NCBI GenBank assembly: GCA_030949325.1
Contig: JAUZSQ010000034.1
Location: forward strand, 1-39,803
Source: Sulfurovum sp.
GTDB lineage: Bacteria > Campylobacterota > Campylobacteria > Campylobacterales > Sulfurovaceae
Reading direction: 5' to 3'
DNA: 39,803 nt
Shown here: one piece after another, positions 26,022 through 37,361 of the stretch
How positions within the stretch are numbered: position 1 is the first letter of the stretch
Layout of the letters: the number at the start of each line of letters is the position of its first letter
Notes under the pieces: generated by a model
What the model was told of the DNA's origin: nothing
The model's input: the letters and a program-made list of their open reading frames with translations, nothing else
The model's database searches: none
Made by a program: the position numbers and the translations under genes

Positions 26022-28728
26022 GTGAAAACGATTACTATTATAGATACCTTTGGTTTCTTCTTCCGTTCCTATTTTGCTTTGCCTCCTTTACGCAATTCTG
26101 AGGGATTTCCTACAGGGTTGTTGACAGGATTTGCCAATCTTGTAGATTCTTTGCACCGTGAGCATCGTACAGATTATCTCGTTTTTGCCTTAGATACCAA
26201 AGGTAAGACCTTTCGTAATGATATTTATCCAGAGTACAAAGCCAACCGTGACCCTGCCCCAGAGGATTTGGTCAAGCAACTGCCCATTGCGATTGAATGG
26301 ATAGAGCAGATGGGATTTGCCAATCTCTCACGAGAAGGCTATGAAGCTGATGATGTGATTACGACGGTCACGAAGTTTGCCAAAGCCCAAGGACTCAAAG
26401 TCCGTATCATTTCTCATGATAAAGATTTGTATCAAATGATAGAAGATGGCAAAGTAGAAATGTATGATTGGGTCAAAGGAGGGATAGTCAATGAACAAAG
26501 TTGTATTGATAAATTTGCTGTACATCCTAGAGACTTTATCAATTTTCAAGCCATATTAGGAGACAGTTCAGACAATGTCCCTGGGGTCAAAGGTATAGGT
26601 AAAGTAGGGGCTTCTAAGCTCATCAATATTTATCATACCCTTGAAGCGATTTATGAAGATATAGAAAACTGTGGTACGCCACGCATACAAAAGCTTCTAC
26701 TCGAAAGCAAAGAACTGGCCTTTATGTCTCGTGATTTGGTGACTATGCGTACGGATGTATTTGCCGATATGGATGTAGAGAGTTTCGTGTTTGAAGACAA
26801 AAATTATCTCTCTTGTTTGCTAGATGAATTTGAACAATATGAAATGAAACAAGCCTTACGCAGAGCCAAAGTAGGGATGGAAGGGCTAGATTGTGAGCGT
26901 GAATATGTCCCTTCTGTAAAAGCTATTTCCAAAAGCACCCTTTCTTTTGAAGCCATCACATTAGACAGTAAAGAGAAATTAGCATCCATCATCTCAACGC
27001 TTCATAAGGATACGCTTGTAGCCTTTGACACAGAGACTACTGGACTCGATACCAAAGTAGCCCAAATGGTAGGTTTTTCTTTTTGCCTAGACAAGACCAA
27101 AGCCTATTATGTCCCTATTGGGCATCATTACTTAGGTGTAGAAGCACAAGTGAGCTTAGAAGATGCACTCAAAGCCATCAAAGTGTTAATGCACTGTCAA
27201 GTCATAGGACAAAACTTGAAGTTTGACTTTTCATTATTGGTGAACCAATATGGATTGACTCCTCCTTTGCCTTATGGAGATACGATGATACTCGCATGGC
27301 TTAGTAATCCTAGTAGGAAGGTAGGATTGGATACCTTGGCACAGCAGTACTTTAAGTATAAAATGAAACCCTTTAAAGAAATGGTCAAAAAAGGAGATGA
27401 TTTTTCAACTGTTGCTATTACTGATGCTACCTTTTATGCAGGAGAAGACGCATGGATGACCTTTATGCTCTATGGTGCTATCAAAAAGCACATGGATCTG
27501 TCTTCACTTAGCCATTTACTCAAAGAAGCCAAAGAAGTAGAATATCCTTTTATGCAAGTACTTTTGCGTATGGAGCGTTTGGGTATCAAGATTGACCCTA
27601 GTAAACTTATCACATTGCAAAAGACTTTGAGTGAAGATTTACTTGTGTTAACCCAAGAGATTTATACCCTCTCAGGTAGGGAATTTAATATCAAATCACC
27701 CAAGCAACTAGGAGAAGTCCTCTTTGGACACTTAGGACTCAAAGGTGGCAAGAAAACCAAAACGGGATACAGTACCAATGAGAGCGTCTTACAGACCCTC
27801 ACAGATGCCCATGAGGTTATTCCCAAGATATTGGAGTACCGTAGCTTTCAAAAGATACTCTCCACCTATGTGGAGCCTCTACTCAAATTGTCAAAAGTAG
27901 ACAAGGATTCTAGGATTTATACGCATTTTGGACAAACAGGCACGGCTACAGGACGCTTGTCTTCGCGTGACCCCAATTTACAAAATATCCCTGTGCGTTC
28001 TGCCTTGGGACGTTCGGTAAGAGAAGCGTTTATTGCCAAAGAGGGATATGTATTGGTGAGTATTGATTATTCTCAAATAGAGTTACGTTTATTGGCACAT
28101 TTTTCACAAGATGAAGCACTTTTGGATGCGTTTAATCAGCATATTGATATTCACTTGGCGACTTCGACTATTTTATTTGGAGAAGAAGATGCCCAAGCCA
28201 AAAGAAGTTTTGCCAAGTCGATTAACTTTGGCTTACTCTATGGGATGGGAGCAAAAAAAGCTCTCTGAGGAATTGGGTATTTCTTCTAAGGAAGCCAAAG
28301 CAATTATTATCAATTATTTTGCTTCTTTTCCTACGGTCAAGTCCTTCTTAGAGGGTATTCAAGAGCGTGTCAAGATAGATGGCTATGTGGAGACGATACT
28401 CAAAAGAAGACGTATCTTTGATTATGAATCTGCCAATGGAATGCAAAAGGCAGGATTTTTGCGTGAATCGGTCAATACCGTGTTCCAAGGCTCGGCTGCT
28501 GACCTTATTAAACTCTCTATGAATGAGATTGATAGGGTAATACACAAAGAAAAGTTAGAGGCATTTATGTTATTACAAATCCATGATGAGTTGATTTTTG
28601 AAATCAAAGAAGCCGATGCAGAGGCTTTGAGTCGACGTTTTGCTTCTATCATGGAAAAGGTTTTGGTTTTGGATGTTCCTTTGGAATGTTCGGTAAGTAT
28701 AGGCAAAAGTTGGGGAGAATTAAAATGA
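26022..28728 (+). CDS. polA: DNA polymerase I (one frameshift)
   Basis: This is a complete three-domain Pol I of about 901 aa. The 5' nuclease domain has YKANRDPAP, GYEADDVI and GVKGIGKVGASKLI. The 3'-5' exonuclease domain retains catalytic Asp/Glu (VAFDTETTGLD), so proofreading is expected. The polymerase domain has motif A VSIDYSQIELRLLAHFS, motif B RSFAKSINFGLLYGMG and motif C LLQIHDELIFE. One extra A in the A7 run near 28253-28259 breaks the frame just after motif B. GTG at 26022 is preferred because AAGGTG lies just upstream; a GTG three codons earlier overlaps that site. The stop overlaps the next start (ATGA). Confidence 0.95.
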
Positions 28729-29470
28729 TTGAGACGACAGACACAGTAGAAACACTAGAAATACTAAAAAATACACACTTTGTGAGACTTCCAAGAGGAA
28801 GCTTTTGGATGGGTACAGACGATGACAAGGCAAGAGACAGAGAAAAACCACGCCATGAAGTCACGATTGATTATGACATATAGCTATAGCGAAGTATCAA
28901 GTTACCGTAGAGGATTATATGTTGTATGCTCAGGCTACAGGTGTAGAAGTGCCTGTAGAGCGTCATGAACATTTGGGCTTTGATGTGCCTTTGCGTCGTG
29001 TGCGTTGGACAGAAGCCAAAGCCTATTGTACATGGAAAAGTATGCGTGAGGGGAAAACCTTTCGTTTGCCTACCGAAGCCGAATGGGAATATGCTTGTCG
29101 TGCAGGGACGCAAACACTTTATAGCTTTGGTGATGAGGTAGCAGACTTAGCAGACCATGCATGGTATAAGCACAATTCCCAAGCTGTCACGCATGATATA
29201 GGGAACAAATTACCCAACGCATGGGGTTTATATGATATGCATGGTAATATTTGGGAATGGTGTGTCGATAGGTATGCTGATGATTATACCCAAACACCTA
29301 TAGACGGCTCAGCCTATAAGGTAGCCAGTGAAAAGGGCAGGGTATTGCGAGGAGGGTCTTATAGCAATACAGCAGATAAATGTACCTCTACCTCACGGAT
29401 TAACTTGGGTTCTGGGGGCAAAAATTATTTCATTGGATTTCGTTTGGTGATGGAATTAACACTTGATTAG
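28725..29470 (+). CDS. SUMF1/FGE-sulfatase-domain protein (frameshifted)
   Basis: This protein of about 248 aa has the formylglycine-generating-enzyme fold: FVRLPRGSFWMGT at the start, YQVTVEDY, WTEAKAYCTW, FRLPTEAEWEYACRAGT, NAWGLYDMHGNIWEWC, VLRGGSY and FIGFRLVMEL. The two-Cys active site of true FGE is not intact: the segment after RGGSY has only one Cys (SNTADKCTSTSR). It is therefore probably not a sulfatase activator. Two extra bases near 28878-28882 (ATAT) break the frame between TIDYD and IAIAKYQ. It is translationally coupled to polA. Confidence 0.85.
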
Positions 29471-29516
29471 CAAACATAGGTTATACTTCGTGCAATTATT
29501 GATGAAGGATGATTAG

Positions 29517-32500
29517 ATGAAGTATATTTTTTCTATGAAAATGGCTGTTTTAATGTTGTTTCTCTTTGCTGTGATAGCAGGTGGTGCAACATTTATAGAA
29601 AATGACTATGGTACACAGACGGCAAGAGCTTTGGTTTATAAAGCACTATGGTTTGAGTTTTTCTTGGCATATTTGGTGGCTATTTTGGTCTATAATATGA
29701 CGAAGTATAAATCTTATAAGAGTAAACTCCCCGTATTTCTATTTCATTCTTCTTTTTTGATTATTGCTATAGGTGCATTGATTACCCGTTATGTGGGATA
29801 TGAAGGTATTATGAGTATTCGAGAAGGTAAAAGTAGTCATGTGATGGTCTCTGATGTCAAGATATTACAAGTCCATGCGACCAAAGGAGAGCAAAATGCC
29901 ACACTAGAGAAAGAACTCTTTTTCTCTACGATGACGAGCAATAGCTTGAATCAAAGTTTGAGCATTGCTGATAAAGAAGTCGAGATTGAGTTGTTGACCT
30001 ATTTACCTACAGCCTATGAGAAAGTCACTGCTTCACCTGAAGGCACGGAGCTTCTTGAATTCAAAATATCCACAGGCAAAACAAGGTGAGATTTATTATT
30101 TTGCCAAAGGAGACAAAAAGGACTTTGGTAGCTTTTATATAGGCTATGAAACCCCTCCTACGACAGACAAGCCCACCTTTTTGATTACTAAAGAGGATGA
30201 TGGAGTATCATGTGACTTTTCCTTTTATTCTCAAAACCCTCAATATGAATGACCAAAGCTCAGGAGAATTGACCAAAGGAAAGAGTATATTCCAAAATAG
30301 AATGCTGTACCAATTTGGCTCCAATGCTATTGTCTGGAAAGACACCCATGCCAAATCACTTTTATCTATAGCCACCAAAGACATCAAAACCCAAAGAGGA
30401 CAAGCCGAATACCTACAATGGAAAGTCTCTGTAGGAGAACACAGCCAAATCGTCACGACAAGGGCTTACAAAGGCAGAGTGGGTAAAGTCCAACATCTTG
30501 ATTTAAATGGTGTGCATGTAGACTTTTCTGTGGGTGCGAAACGTATCAATATTCCTTTTAGTATCAAGCTAGTAGATTTTGAGCTTGAACGTTACCCTGG
30601 TTCGATGACTCCTGCGTCTTATGCTTCTGATGTGATACTCATAGACAAAGAAGCGAATCTTACTCTGCCGTATAGGATTTATATGAACAATATTTTAGAC
30701 CATAAAAATTATCGCTTCTTCCAATCTTCGTATGACCCCGATGAAAAAGGTACGGTATTGTCAGTCAACCATGACCCAGGGACACTGCCTACATATTTGG
30801 GATATTTACTCCTAACTATTGGTATGCTTTGGTCACTAATGATACCCAATGGACGGTTTAGGAAAGCACTCAAAAATGCACGACAGTTACAAGGAGTCAC
30901 TCTAGGTATTGCTCTAGCTTTCTTCTTGGCTCTTACTCCTCAAAACAGCCATGCAGCGTCTCCTGTATTGGAGGAAAAGGTACTTATTTCGCTTCATCTT
31001 TATGATTTGGAACATACCTTAAATTTCGGTAAACTAGCAGTACAAGACCACCAAGGGCGTATGAAGCCTATGGATACCGTAGCACATGATGTCATTGCCA
31101 AAATTACAGGACGTTCAGCCTTGTATAATCTTGAACCTTCACAGATATTCTTAGGTATGATTATGCAACCTGAACTCTATCAAAGCATACCCATGATAAA
31201 AATTGGGCATAAGAAGATAGCTGTAGATATTGGGCTTGATGCCGATGTCAAGTATGCAAAGTTTTCTGACTTTTTCTTGATGAAAGATGGCACATACAAA
31301 ATCTTCGATGCTGTGACGGCTTCAAGCCAAAAGAAACCCTTGGAAAAATCCCAATATGACAAAGAACTCCTCAAAATAGATGAGAGAGTCAATGTAGCAT
31401 TTATGGCATATCAAGGCTCATTGTTGCGTATCTATCCTAGACCCAATGATGCCAATAACCAATGGATGGCACCTATGAATGCTATCAAAGAATACAGTAA
31501 AGCACATGGGGATACGGTCAAACTTAGTATTTCTGCATACTTCCAAATGGTCGCAGAAGGTTTACAAACAGGAAACTGGGGCAATGCTGATTTGGCACTC
31601 AAAGGTATCCGTATGTATCAAGAGAAATACGGTTCTGCCGTTATGCCTTCTCAAACCCATATTGATATGGAGATTAAGTACAACCAATTTGGACTCTTTG
31701 GAAAGCTTGTGCCTATTTATCTGATTTTGGGACTTTTGTTACTTGTCTTTGCCTTTATTCATGTTCTGAAACCAGCATTCCCTATGAAGTGGATTATGCG
31801 TGGGGCTTGGACAGTGCTTATTGTTTGGCTTTGCTATGCACATTATAGGCTTGGCAATACGTTGGTATATCTCAGGACATGCCCCTTGGTCAAATGCCTA
31901 TGAATCCATTGTCTTTATCGCAGCTTCGACGGTATTAGCAGGGGTACTTTTGGCACATAGGTCACCCTTTGCTTTAGCAGGTACGGCACTACTAGCAGGA
32001 ATCACCATGGGTGTAGCCCACATGAGCTTTATTAACCCCGAGATTACCAATCTCGTACCTGTACTCAAATCGTATTGGCTTATGATTCATGTAGCTACGA
32101 TTATCTCTGGTGATGGCTTCTTCGGATTGGGTTCTATTCTTTCATTACTTGTACTCATCCTCTATGTCATTAGAGGCAAAGACGGACATGCTAATATCGA
32201 CCGTTCTATCAAAGAGTTGACCAATCTTTCTGAGATGAGCCTCATTATAGGTATTTTCTTACTCACCATTGGAAACTTCCTAGGAGGCATTTGGGCAAAT
32301 GAATCTTGGGGACGTTACTGGGGTTGGGACAGCAAAGAAACATGGGCGGCTGTGACGATATTGACCTACGCAGTAGTCTTACACTTACGTTTCCTTCCTG
32401 CTTTGAAGTCCAACTTCATGTTTAACGTAGCTTCTACATGGGCATACTTCTCCGTACTTATGACCTATTTTGGAGTCAACTATTACCTCTCAGGATTGCA

Positions 32501-32609
32501 CTCCTACGCAGCAGGTGACCCAGTACCTATTCCTATGTGGGTCTATTATGGCGTAGCAGGACTCTTTGTTTTGACCCTCGTATCAGCTAGAAACCGACAT
32601 ATGAAGTAA
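29517..32609 (+). CDS. ccsBA: Fused cytochrome c biogenesis protein CcsBA (ResB-CcsA; frameshifted)
   Basis: This system II heme-handling and ligation protein carries heme across the membrane and attaches it to CxxCH motifs. The N-terminal ResB half has ATFIENDYGTQTARALVY, the VDFELERYPGSM strand and the membrane-proximal VNHDPGTLPTYLGY. The C-terminal CcsA half has GHAPWSNAYES, the WWD heme motif (ESWGRYWGWDSKETWA) and a following P-His segment. The reconstructed length is about 1030 aa, as in other Campylobacterota. The frame breaks near 30075 (A-run), 30205-30225 and 31850-31865. The c-type lipoproteins at 8918-9376 and 12349-13260 are natural substrates. Confidence 0.93.
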
Positions 32610-32888
32610 CGATTTTATCTCTTGGGAAGTGAGGTTTTAACCTCGCGAAATAACCTGCCGAAGCTAAAGCATCGGTTCCGAAAGTATTATGAGTTTGGAG
32701 TATTTAAATATTCAACTTTTAGGGTAGGCACAATCCCTTGTGGTTGCGCTAAAACCTAGAAGATTAAGTAAGTCTTGATTGCAAAGAGAACATCATCATG
32801 AATATTTTATGGGTATTTTATGGGTATTTTATTTGGGGTTGTTTTTGAAATATTTGGTGTTTAATCATAAATCTATCATTTCTCTCAT
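32610..32888. other. Intergenic region with hairpin and short tandem repeat
   Basis: I see no gene here. A perfect stem GAGGTT-TT-AACCTC (32631-32646-ish) follows the ccsBA stop but lacks a T-run, so it is at best a weak terminator. A second imperfect hairpin (CCGAAGC-TAAA-GCATCGG) follows. At 32803-32832 an 11-bp unit, TATTTTATGGG, is repeated about 2.7 times. Confidence 0.5.
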
Positions 32889-33638
32889 CTAAAAAAGCTT
32901 ACCTTGTACAAGCACTTTAGGATAAACTATCTCTATAAAATTTTCTTTTGAACTTAGTGCTTTTTCTATCTTATCTTGTTTGATGAGTGATACCAAAATA
33001 GCACAAGTTCGAGCTTGACAGTTGATAGATTTGGCAGGATTGAACTCTATATCTGAAAAGGCTTCATAGGTGCAAAGTTCTTCTATGGTTTGAGCATTGT
33101 TTTGGTAGAGTGCTTTGATATACCAATACCTTAGCCAAAATGAAAAGAGCATATTTTGAAAATTTCAAACCCCGTAAATACGAGGGGTATGGAAGAATAA
33201 AATAGCTACTTTTTAATAAAAATACAAATTGGCTAAGGTATTGATATACATCCAATCATAAAAAGCTGTTTTGGGTTCATTGTCCCAAGATTCACCCTCA
33301 AACTCAAAGCCAATAATATTTCCTGATATTTTGAGTCGTTTATCTTTTTTGGATTCTAGGCTTGATTTGAGATAGATGTCTTTGTATTGTTTATCTCCCT
33401 CAAATATCTTGCTCCCTTGAAAGGCACACTCTAGGCTTATTTGCTTATCTCCATCAAAATCTATCATGAGGTTAAAGGCACTCAATGCCCAACCAATAGG
33501 CAAACTTGATTTAGTAGAGACTTCCAATATATTATTTATGCCTTGAAGTTTTGCACTTTGATGTAAAGAGACAATAGATTTTGCTTTTTGTGTCAGAGAA
33601 AATCCATTAAAAAATTTAAATTCTATCTCTTTTTTTCA
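32889..33638 (-). pseudogene. NADAR-type antitoxin-like protein (DarT1-associated family), interrupted by MITE
   Basis: Two pieces join precisely when the MITE at 33124-33243 and one duplication copy are removed: KTAFYDWMYI runs into KALYQNNAQTIEELCTYEAF. The fused protein has LPIGWALSAFNLMI, SLECAFQGSKIFEG, SKKDKRLKISGNIIGFEF and FSDIEFNPAKSINCQARTCA. I associate these with the NADAR antitoxin that reverses guanosine ADP-ribosylation by DarT1 toxins. The open frame reaches up to about 33638 (EIEFKFFNGFSLTQKAKSIV) without an obvious start codon, so the 5' end is also uncertain. No DarT-like toxin is visible next to it. The family call is from memory of the motif order and should be searched. 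Confidence 0.6.
33124..33243. mobile_element. MITE copy 2 (120 bp) inside NADAR-like gene
   Basis: Terminal inverted repeats CAATACCTTAGCCAA (33124-33138) and TTGGCTAAGGTATTG (33229-33243) match perfectly over 15 bases. ATATAC flanks both sides (33118-33123 and 33244-33249). Removing the element and one flank restores the host gene's frame, which proves the ends. It is about 85 percent like copy 1 at 17081-17202. Confidence 0.92.
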
Positions 33639-33648
33639 AAAAGATAGT

Positions 33649-33677
33649 TTGGAATAGTAATATAGTTTTGCTATAAT
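33649..33677 (+). promoter_or_regulatory. Sigma70-type promoter for methyltransferase operon
   Basis: TTGGAA (33649-33654) and a perfect TATAAT (33672-33677) are separated by 17 bases. A Shine-Dalgarno-like AGGATA follows at 33691-33696 before the ATG at 33703. The spacing and sequence are close to consensus. Confidence 0.65.
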
Positions 33678-33702
33678 CTAAAAAAATAAAAGGATAGATA
33701 GT

Positions 33703-34638
33703 ATGACTGTATTAAGCCTCTTTGATGGCGTATCCTGTGCAAGAATAGCACTAGAAAAACTCAATATCCCTATTATCAACTATTATGCTTCTGAAATTGA
33801 TAAATTTGCGATACAAGTCTCTAAAGAAAACTATCCTGATATTATACATTTAGGAGATATTAGAGATATAGAAGCCAAAGATTTACCTAAGATTGATTTA
33901 CTTATCGGTGGTAGTCCTTGCCAAGATTTAAGTAATGCTCAAAATGGTTTAGGTCTCAAAGGTGAGAAATCAAGACTTTTTTATGAATACATAAGACTTT
34001 ATAAAGAACTTAATCCCAAATACTTTTTACTAGAAAATGTAAAAAATAAATGGGGTGATTTGATGAGTGATATTGTGGGAGTTGATTTTGTAGAGATAAA
34101 TTCTTCTCTATTTTCCGCACAATCAAGACCACGGTATTATTGGACAAACCTTGATTTTCCTAAAATTCCCAATAGGCATAATAGTGAGACACTAAAAACA
34201 GTTATAGATAAAAATGTAGATGAAAAATACTTTTTTAACAAAAATGGACTTGATGATTTTGTCAAAGAAAATTTAGTAAATAATAAATTGGCTTCAAAAG
34301 ATGGAATAGTTAAACTTTTTGATGTGCCAAAAACAATTATCAATGACCATGAAAGACAAAGAAGGGTCTATTCTTTGAAGAGTAAATCACCTACTATTTT
34401 GGCTCGTGCCGATACTACAAAAATATTTGATGGTAAGCGAATACGCAAAGTAACCCCTTTAGAGTGTGAACGATTACAAAAAATACCTGATAATCACACT
34501 TCTAGTTGTAGTGATGCCCAACGCTACAAAATGATTGGTAATGCTTTTAATGTTGATACGATTGTGCATCTATTAAAAGGATTAGAAAATCCACCACTAG
34601 TTAAAAATAAAATAACCCAACCGAAACTATTTGCATGA
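33703..34638 (+). CDS. C5-cytosine DNA methyltransferase 1
   Basis: This 311-aa methyltransferase has motif I LSLFDGVSCARIAL, motif IV GGSPCQDLS with catalytic Cys, motif VI FLLENVKNK, motif VIII SAQSRPRYYW, motif IX RKVTPLECERLQKIP and motif X YKMIGNAFNVDTIVHLL. The short target-recognition region and SPCQDLS motif place it near the Dnmt3-like/phage-type branch. The start is supported by promoter and ribosome site. The stop overlaps the start of a second C5 methyltransferase, suggesting that the two modify the two strands of an asymmetric site. Confidence 0.93.
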   Translation: MTVLSLFDGVSCARIALEKLNIPIINYYASEIDKFAIQVSKENYPDIIHLGDIRDIEAKDLPKIDLLIGGSPCQDLSNAQNGLGLKGEKSRLFYEYIRLYKELNPKYFLLENVKNKWGDLMSDIVGVDFVEINSSLFSAQSRPRYYWTNLDFPKIPNRHNSETLKTVIDKNVDEKYFFNKNGLDDFVKENLVNNKLASKDGIVKLFDVPKTIINDHERQRRVYSLKSKSPTILARADTTKIFDGKRIRKVTPLECERLQKIPDNHTSSCSDAQRYKMIGNAFNVDTIVHLLKGLENPPLVKNKITQPKLFA

Positions 34639-35577
34639 TAAAATTTATTGACCTCTTTGCAGGTATTGGTGGTTTTAGATTAGCCTTTGAGTCTGTGGGT
34701 GCTAAGTGTGTATTTTCTGCTGAAATAGACAAACACGCTTGTAAAACCTATCAAGATAATTTTGGAGATAACCCCTTTTGTGATGTCTCCACACTAGACC
34801 CAAAAGAGATACCTAATTTTGATATTTTATGTGCAGGATTTCCTTGTCAGCCCTTTAGTATCGCAGGGAAACGAAAAGGATTTACAGAGACAAGAGGCAC
34901 ACTATTTTTTGATATAGAAAGAATTATAAAAGCCAAACAACCAAAAGCTTTTATCCTTGAAAATGTCAAAGGATTAGTAAGCCACTGACAAAGGCAATAC
35001 CTTAAAAGTAATCATTGATACATTGAGAGATAAACTAGACTATAAAGTTTTTTATCAAGTGCTAAACTCCAATGATTATGCCATACCTCAAAACAGAGAA
35101 CGCATCTATATCATAGGCTTCAAAGATAAAAGTATCAATTTTGAATTTCCACAAAAACTAGATACAAAATCAGATTTAAATGATATATTAGATAGCGATT
35201 TAAGTGGTTCGCAGATAAGCGATATAGCAAAATATAATGTAATTAATAATCTAAAAAATCATAAAAAATATAATGAAATAAAAGATAATCCTCTACTATT
35301 GGCTTATGAAATTAGAAAATCAAGATGTACTTTTAGATATGATAGTCTATCCCCCACACTCACAGCCAAAATGGGAACGGGTGGCAATAATGTACCCGTA
35401 TTAGTCAATCAAATGAGAAAGCTAACTACGCGTGAATGTTTGAGGATTCAAGGATTTCCCGATAGTTATAAAATAGAGCCAAATAAGGCTCAGAGTTATA
35501 AACAGATTGGGAATAGTGTTAGTGTGCCTGTGGTTGAGGGATTGGCAATCAAGTTATTAACCTTGATTTCCGATTAA
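34635..35577 (+). CDS. C5-cytosine DNA methyltransferase 2 (one frameshift)
   Basis: The reconstructed protein is about 314 aa. Motif I is FIDLFAGIGGFRLAFE, IV is AGFPCQPFSIAGKRKGF, VI is ILENVKGL, VIII is IPQNRERIYIIGF, IX is KLTTRECLRIQGFPD and X is SYKQIGNSVSVPVVEGLA. One extra T at about 34987 (agccacTgac) creates a stop after motif VI; without it the frame reads on HDKGNTLKVII. It is a classical Dcm/HhaI-type enzyme, unlike its upstream partner. Its 3' end overlaps the convergent gene at 35557. Confidence 0.92.
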
Positions 35578-35802
35578 GATTGGTTCTTCTGTATTGGAAG
35601 TTTGATTAGCTTTATATATTTCTGTATCATTTTTATCATATTCTTTTCTAATATCTGCGTCACTTTTTAACCATTGTATATCTATTTGAGCTTTTTTATC
35701 CATTAAATTTCGATAGCTTAACAATAACTCTTTAGTAAGTTCTATGTTTTCGGTATTCTCTTCTATCATATTTTCAAGAAAATTTTGAGTTTGCCAAAGA
35801 TT
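35557..35802 (-). CDS. Small charged helical protein, unknown
   Basis: This is a product of about 81 aa from ATG 35802 (MNLWQTQNFLENMIEE), mostly acidic helix (NIELTKELLLSYRNLMDKKA). It is the last gene of the minus-strand side of the restriction-modification locus and overlaps the convergent methyltransferase gene by 21 bases. I do not recognise a family. A longer start at 35844 is possible but adds an unlikely leader. Confidence 0.5.
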   Translation of the reverse strand, partial: NLWQTQNFLENMIEENTENIELTKELLLSYRNLMDKKAQIDIQWLKSDADIRKEYDKNDTEIYKANQTSNTEEPILIGNQG

Positions 35803-35857
35803 CATAATTCTATATCCTTTTTTTAATTCTAAACATAATAACATAAAGATTTATTTT

Positions 35858-36640
35858 TTAACCCTTCGGCTTCAAAACCAAAGTATAAACCCCTTTACTC
35901 CGACCAGAGCCAGTAGTAATAGTAAAAGGGATTATATCATTTTTTCTAAACTCTCCATGCTCAAATAACCAATAAGCAGTAAAAGGCTCTTCAAAATTAC
36001 CTATGCCAAAAAAGATAAAATCTGAAATACTTTTATCACTATTGATAATTTCAGCTATTTTCTCATTTGAAAACTTTTTAATTAGCTTTATGTTCTCTTT
36101 GCTTGTGGCATCTGTTACCGAGATGAGGTTTATATTTAACTCTTGATTAAAATAGTTTATAAACTCATCTTCATTTATTCCCCAAGCTTCTAAAAGTTTG
36201 CTGTTTTTGATAAATTCTATCTCTTTATTACAGTAGATTGACGAGCCTGATGCTAAGATATTTGAGCCAAATAGTTTTTTAAAAGTAGAGGGACTCATTT
36301 TTATAATTTGATACTGTTTGGAGTCGGCTCTTTTTATAGAGATGCCACTAGTATTAATGGGTTTTAGATTAAATTGTTCTATATCATTCTCATCTAAAAA
36401 ATAATCTTTTGATTGTAGACACTCTAAAGGTACTTCACCATAAGCGATAAAAGCATCTGCCTTTGGTAAGATTTTGGCTTCATTTAGAGAACCATATTTT
36501 TTAGAGATGACTCTAATAGAATAATGACTATTTGGGTCTAGGTTTAAAGTGTTCCAATAGCTTAAATTTTCTTTTTTATTGAGTTCTTTTACAAAAGATA
36601 CCTCTTGTTCTGTTCCCTCTTTTGTGCCTTTATTTCTCAT
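35858..36640 (-). CDS. Putative restriction endonuclease subunit
   Basis: This 260-aa soluble protein has ILPKADAFIAYGEV and, about 50 residues later, SGISIKRADSKQYQIIKM. The Asp ... Ser-Ile-Lys spacing looks like a PD-(D/E)xK core with the first acidic residue of the (D/E)xK part replaced by Ser. Its start overlaps the end of the other putative nuclease gene by 11 bases. The position opposite two methyltransferases supports a restriction role. The family is not recognised with certainty. Confidence 0.55.
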   Translation of the reverse strand: MRNKGTKEGTEQEVSFVKELNKKENLSYWNTLNLDPNSHYSIRVISKKYGSLNEAKILPKADAFIAYGEVPLECLQSKDYFLDENDIEQFNLKPINTSGISIKRADSKQYQIIKMSPSTFKKLFGSNILASGSSIYCNKEIEFIKNSKLLEAWGINEDEFINYFNQELNINLISVTDATSKENIKLIKKFSNEKIAEIINSDKSISDFIFFGIGNFEEPFTAYWLFEHGEFRKNDIIPFTITTGSGRSKGVYTLVLKPKG

Positions 36641-37361
36641 TGGCTATCACCTCTATATCATCTTTTATAGAACCCCATTTGAGTTGAATAACACCTCTTT
36701 TTTTCTCTGATTTATCACCACCCTTGATATTTCTATTCCATGCTTGAAAAGTAAGTTTCCCAATAGAGATAGCACCTTTTGAGTTGTTATTTGCAATCCA
36801 CTCAACTATTTTATCACTTTTAACAACAAACACCATCTTCTTTCTATTCCATAATAGACATATTCAGCAGAAGAGTTTGGATTGTACACCCTCTATCAAA
36901 AAGCGTTTGATAAGAGGTGTCTTAATAGTGTTGAAAAATGATTGAATAGCATCAATAATTTGAGGATAGTTCTTTTTAAATTGAGGTGCAGATAGTCTAT
37001 CTGATACATTGCCTTTTCCATCTAAGGTATTATCACCCCAAATAAAAAGCCTAAGATTATCTTTCATCTCTTCATCAATGCCATAGTTTTGAGCTAAAAA
37101 CTCTAAAAATGCTTCAATGGGTTCTTGATGTATGCTATTTCCTGTGCCTTTTTTGATAGAGTAGGTATGAAACTCATTACCGATAGTAATTTTCAAATCA
37201 CTCTTATTTTGACCTGCTTGTTTGATAGCTTCTATATTTCCTTGATAATTGGTAAAACTATCTTTGATTAACTGTTGCAAATTACTATTTAGCTCATCAA
37301 CTCTTTTACCATTAAGTGCTAAAATAATCCTGTCTTCATTTTCAAAACCTGAATAACTCAT
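36630..37361 (-). CDS. Putative restriction endonuclease (one frameshift)
   Basis: Two frames unite into about 244 aa. The N-terminal part has GFENEDRIILALNGKRVDEL, then SDLKITIGNEFHTYSIKKGT followed by HQEPIEAFLEFL; Asp ... Ser-Ile-Lys-Lys is again a PD-(D/E)xK-like core with Ser. After a one-base slip near 36866 the second part reads AEYVYYGIEKK, then KLTFQAWNRNIKGGDKSEKK and VIQLKWGSIKDDI. It overlaps the end of the controller gene by 20 bases. Paired with the next gene it could form a heterodimeric enzyme. Confidence 0.6.

Noticed and set aside
30197-31903. Several separate ResB and CcsA genes
   Set aside because: The pieces align end to end as one CcsBA chain with single-base breaks and no ribosome sites at the internal starts.
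32620-32760. Structured RNA or riboswitch after ccsBA
   Set aside because: Two small hairpins are visible but no conserved motif; it follows rather than precedes a gene on its strand.
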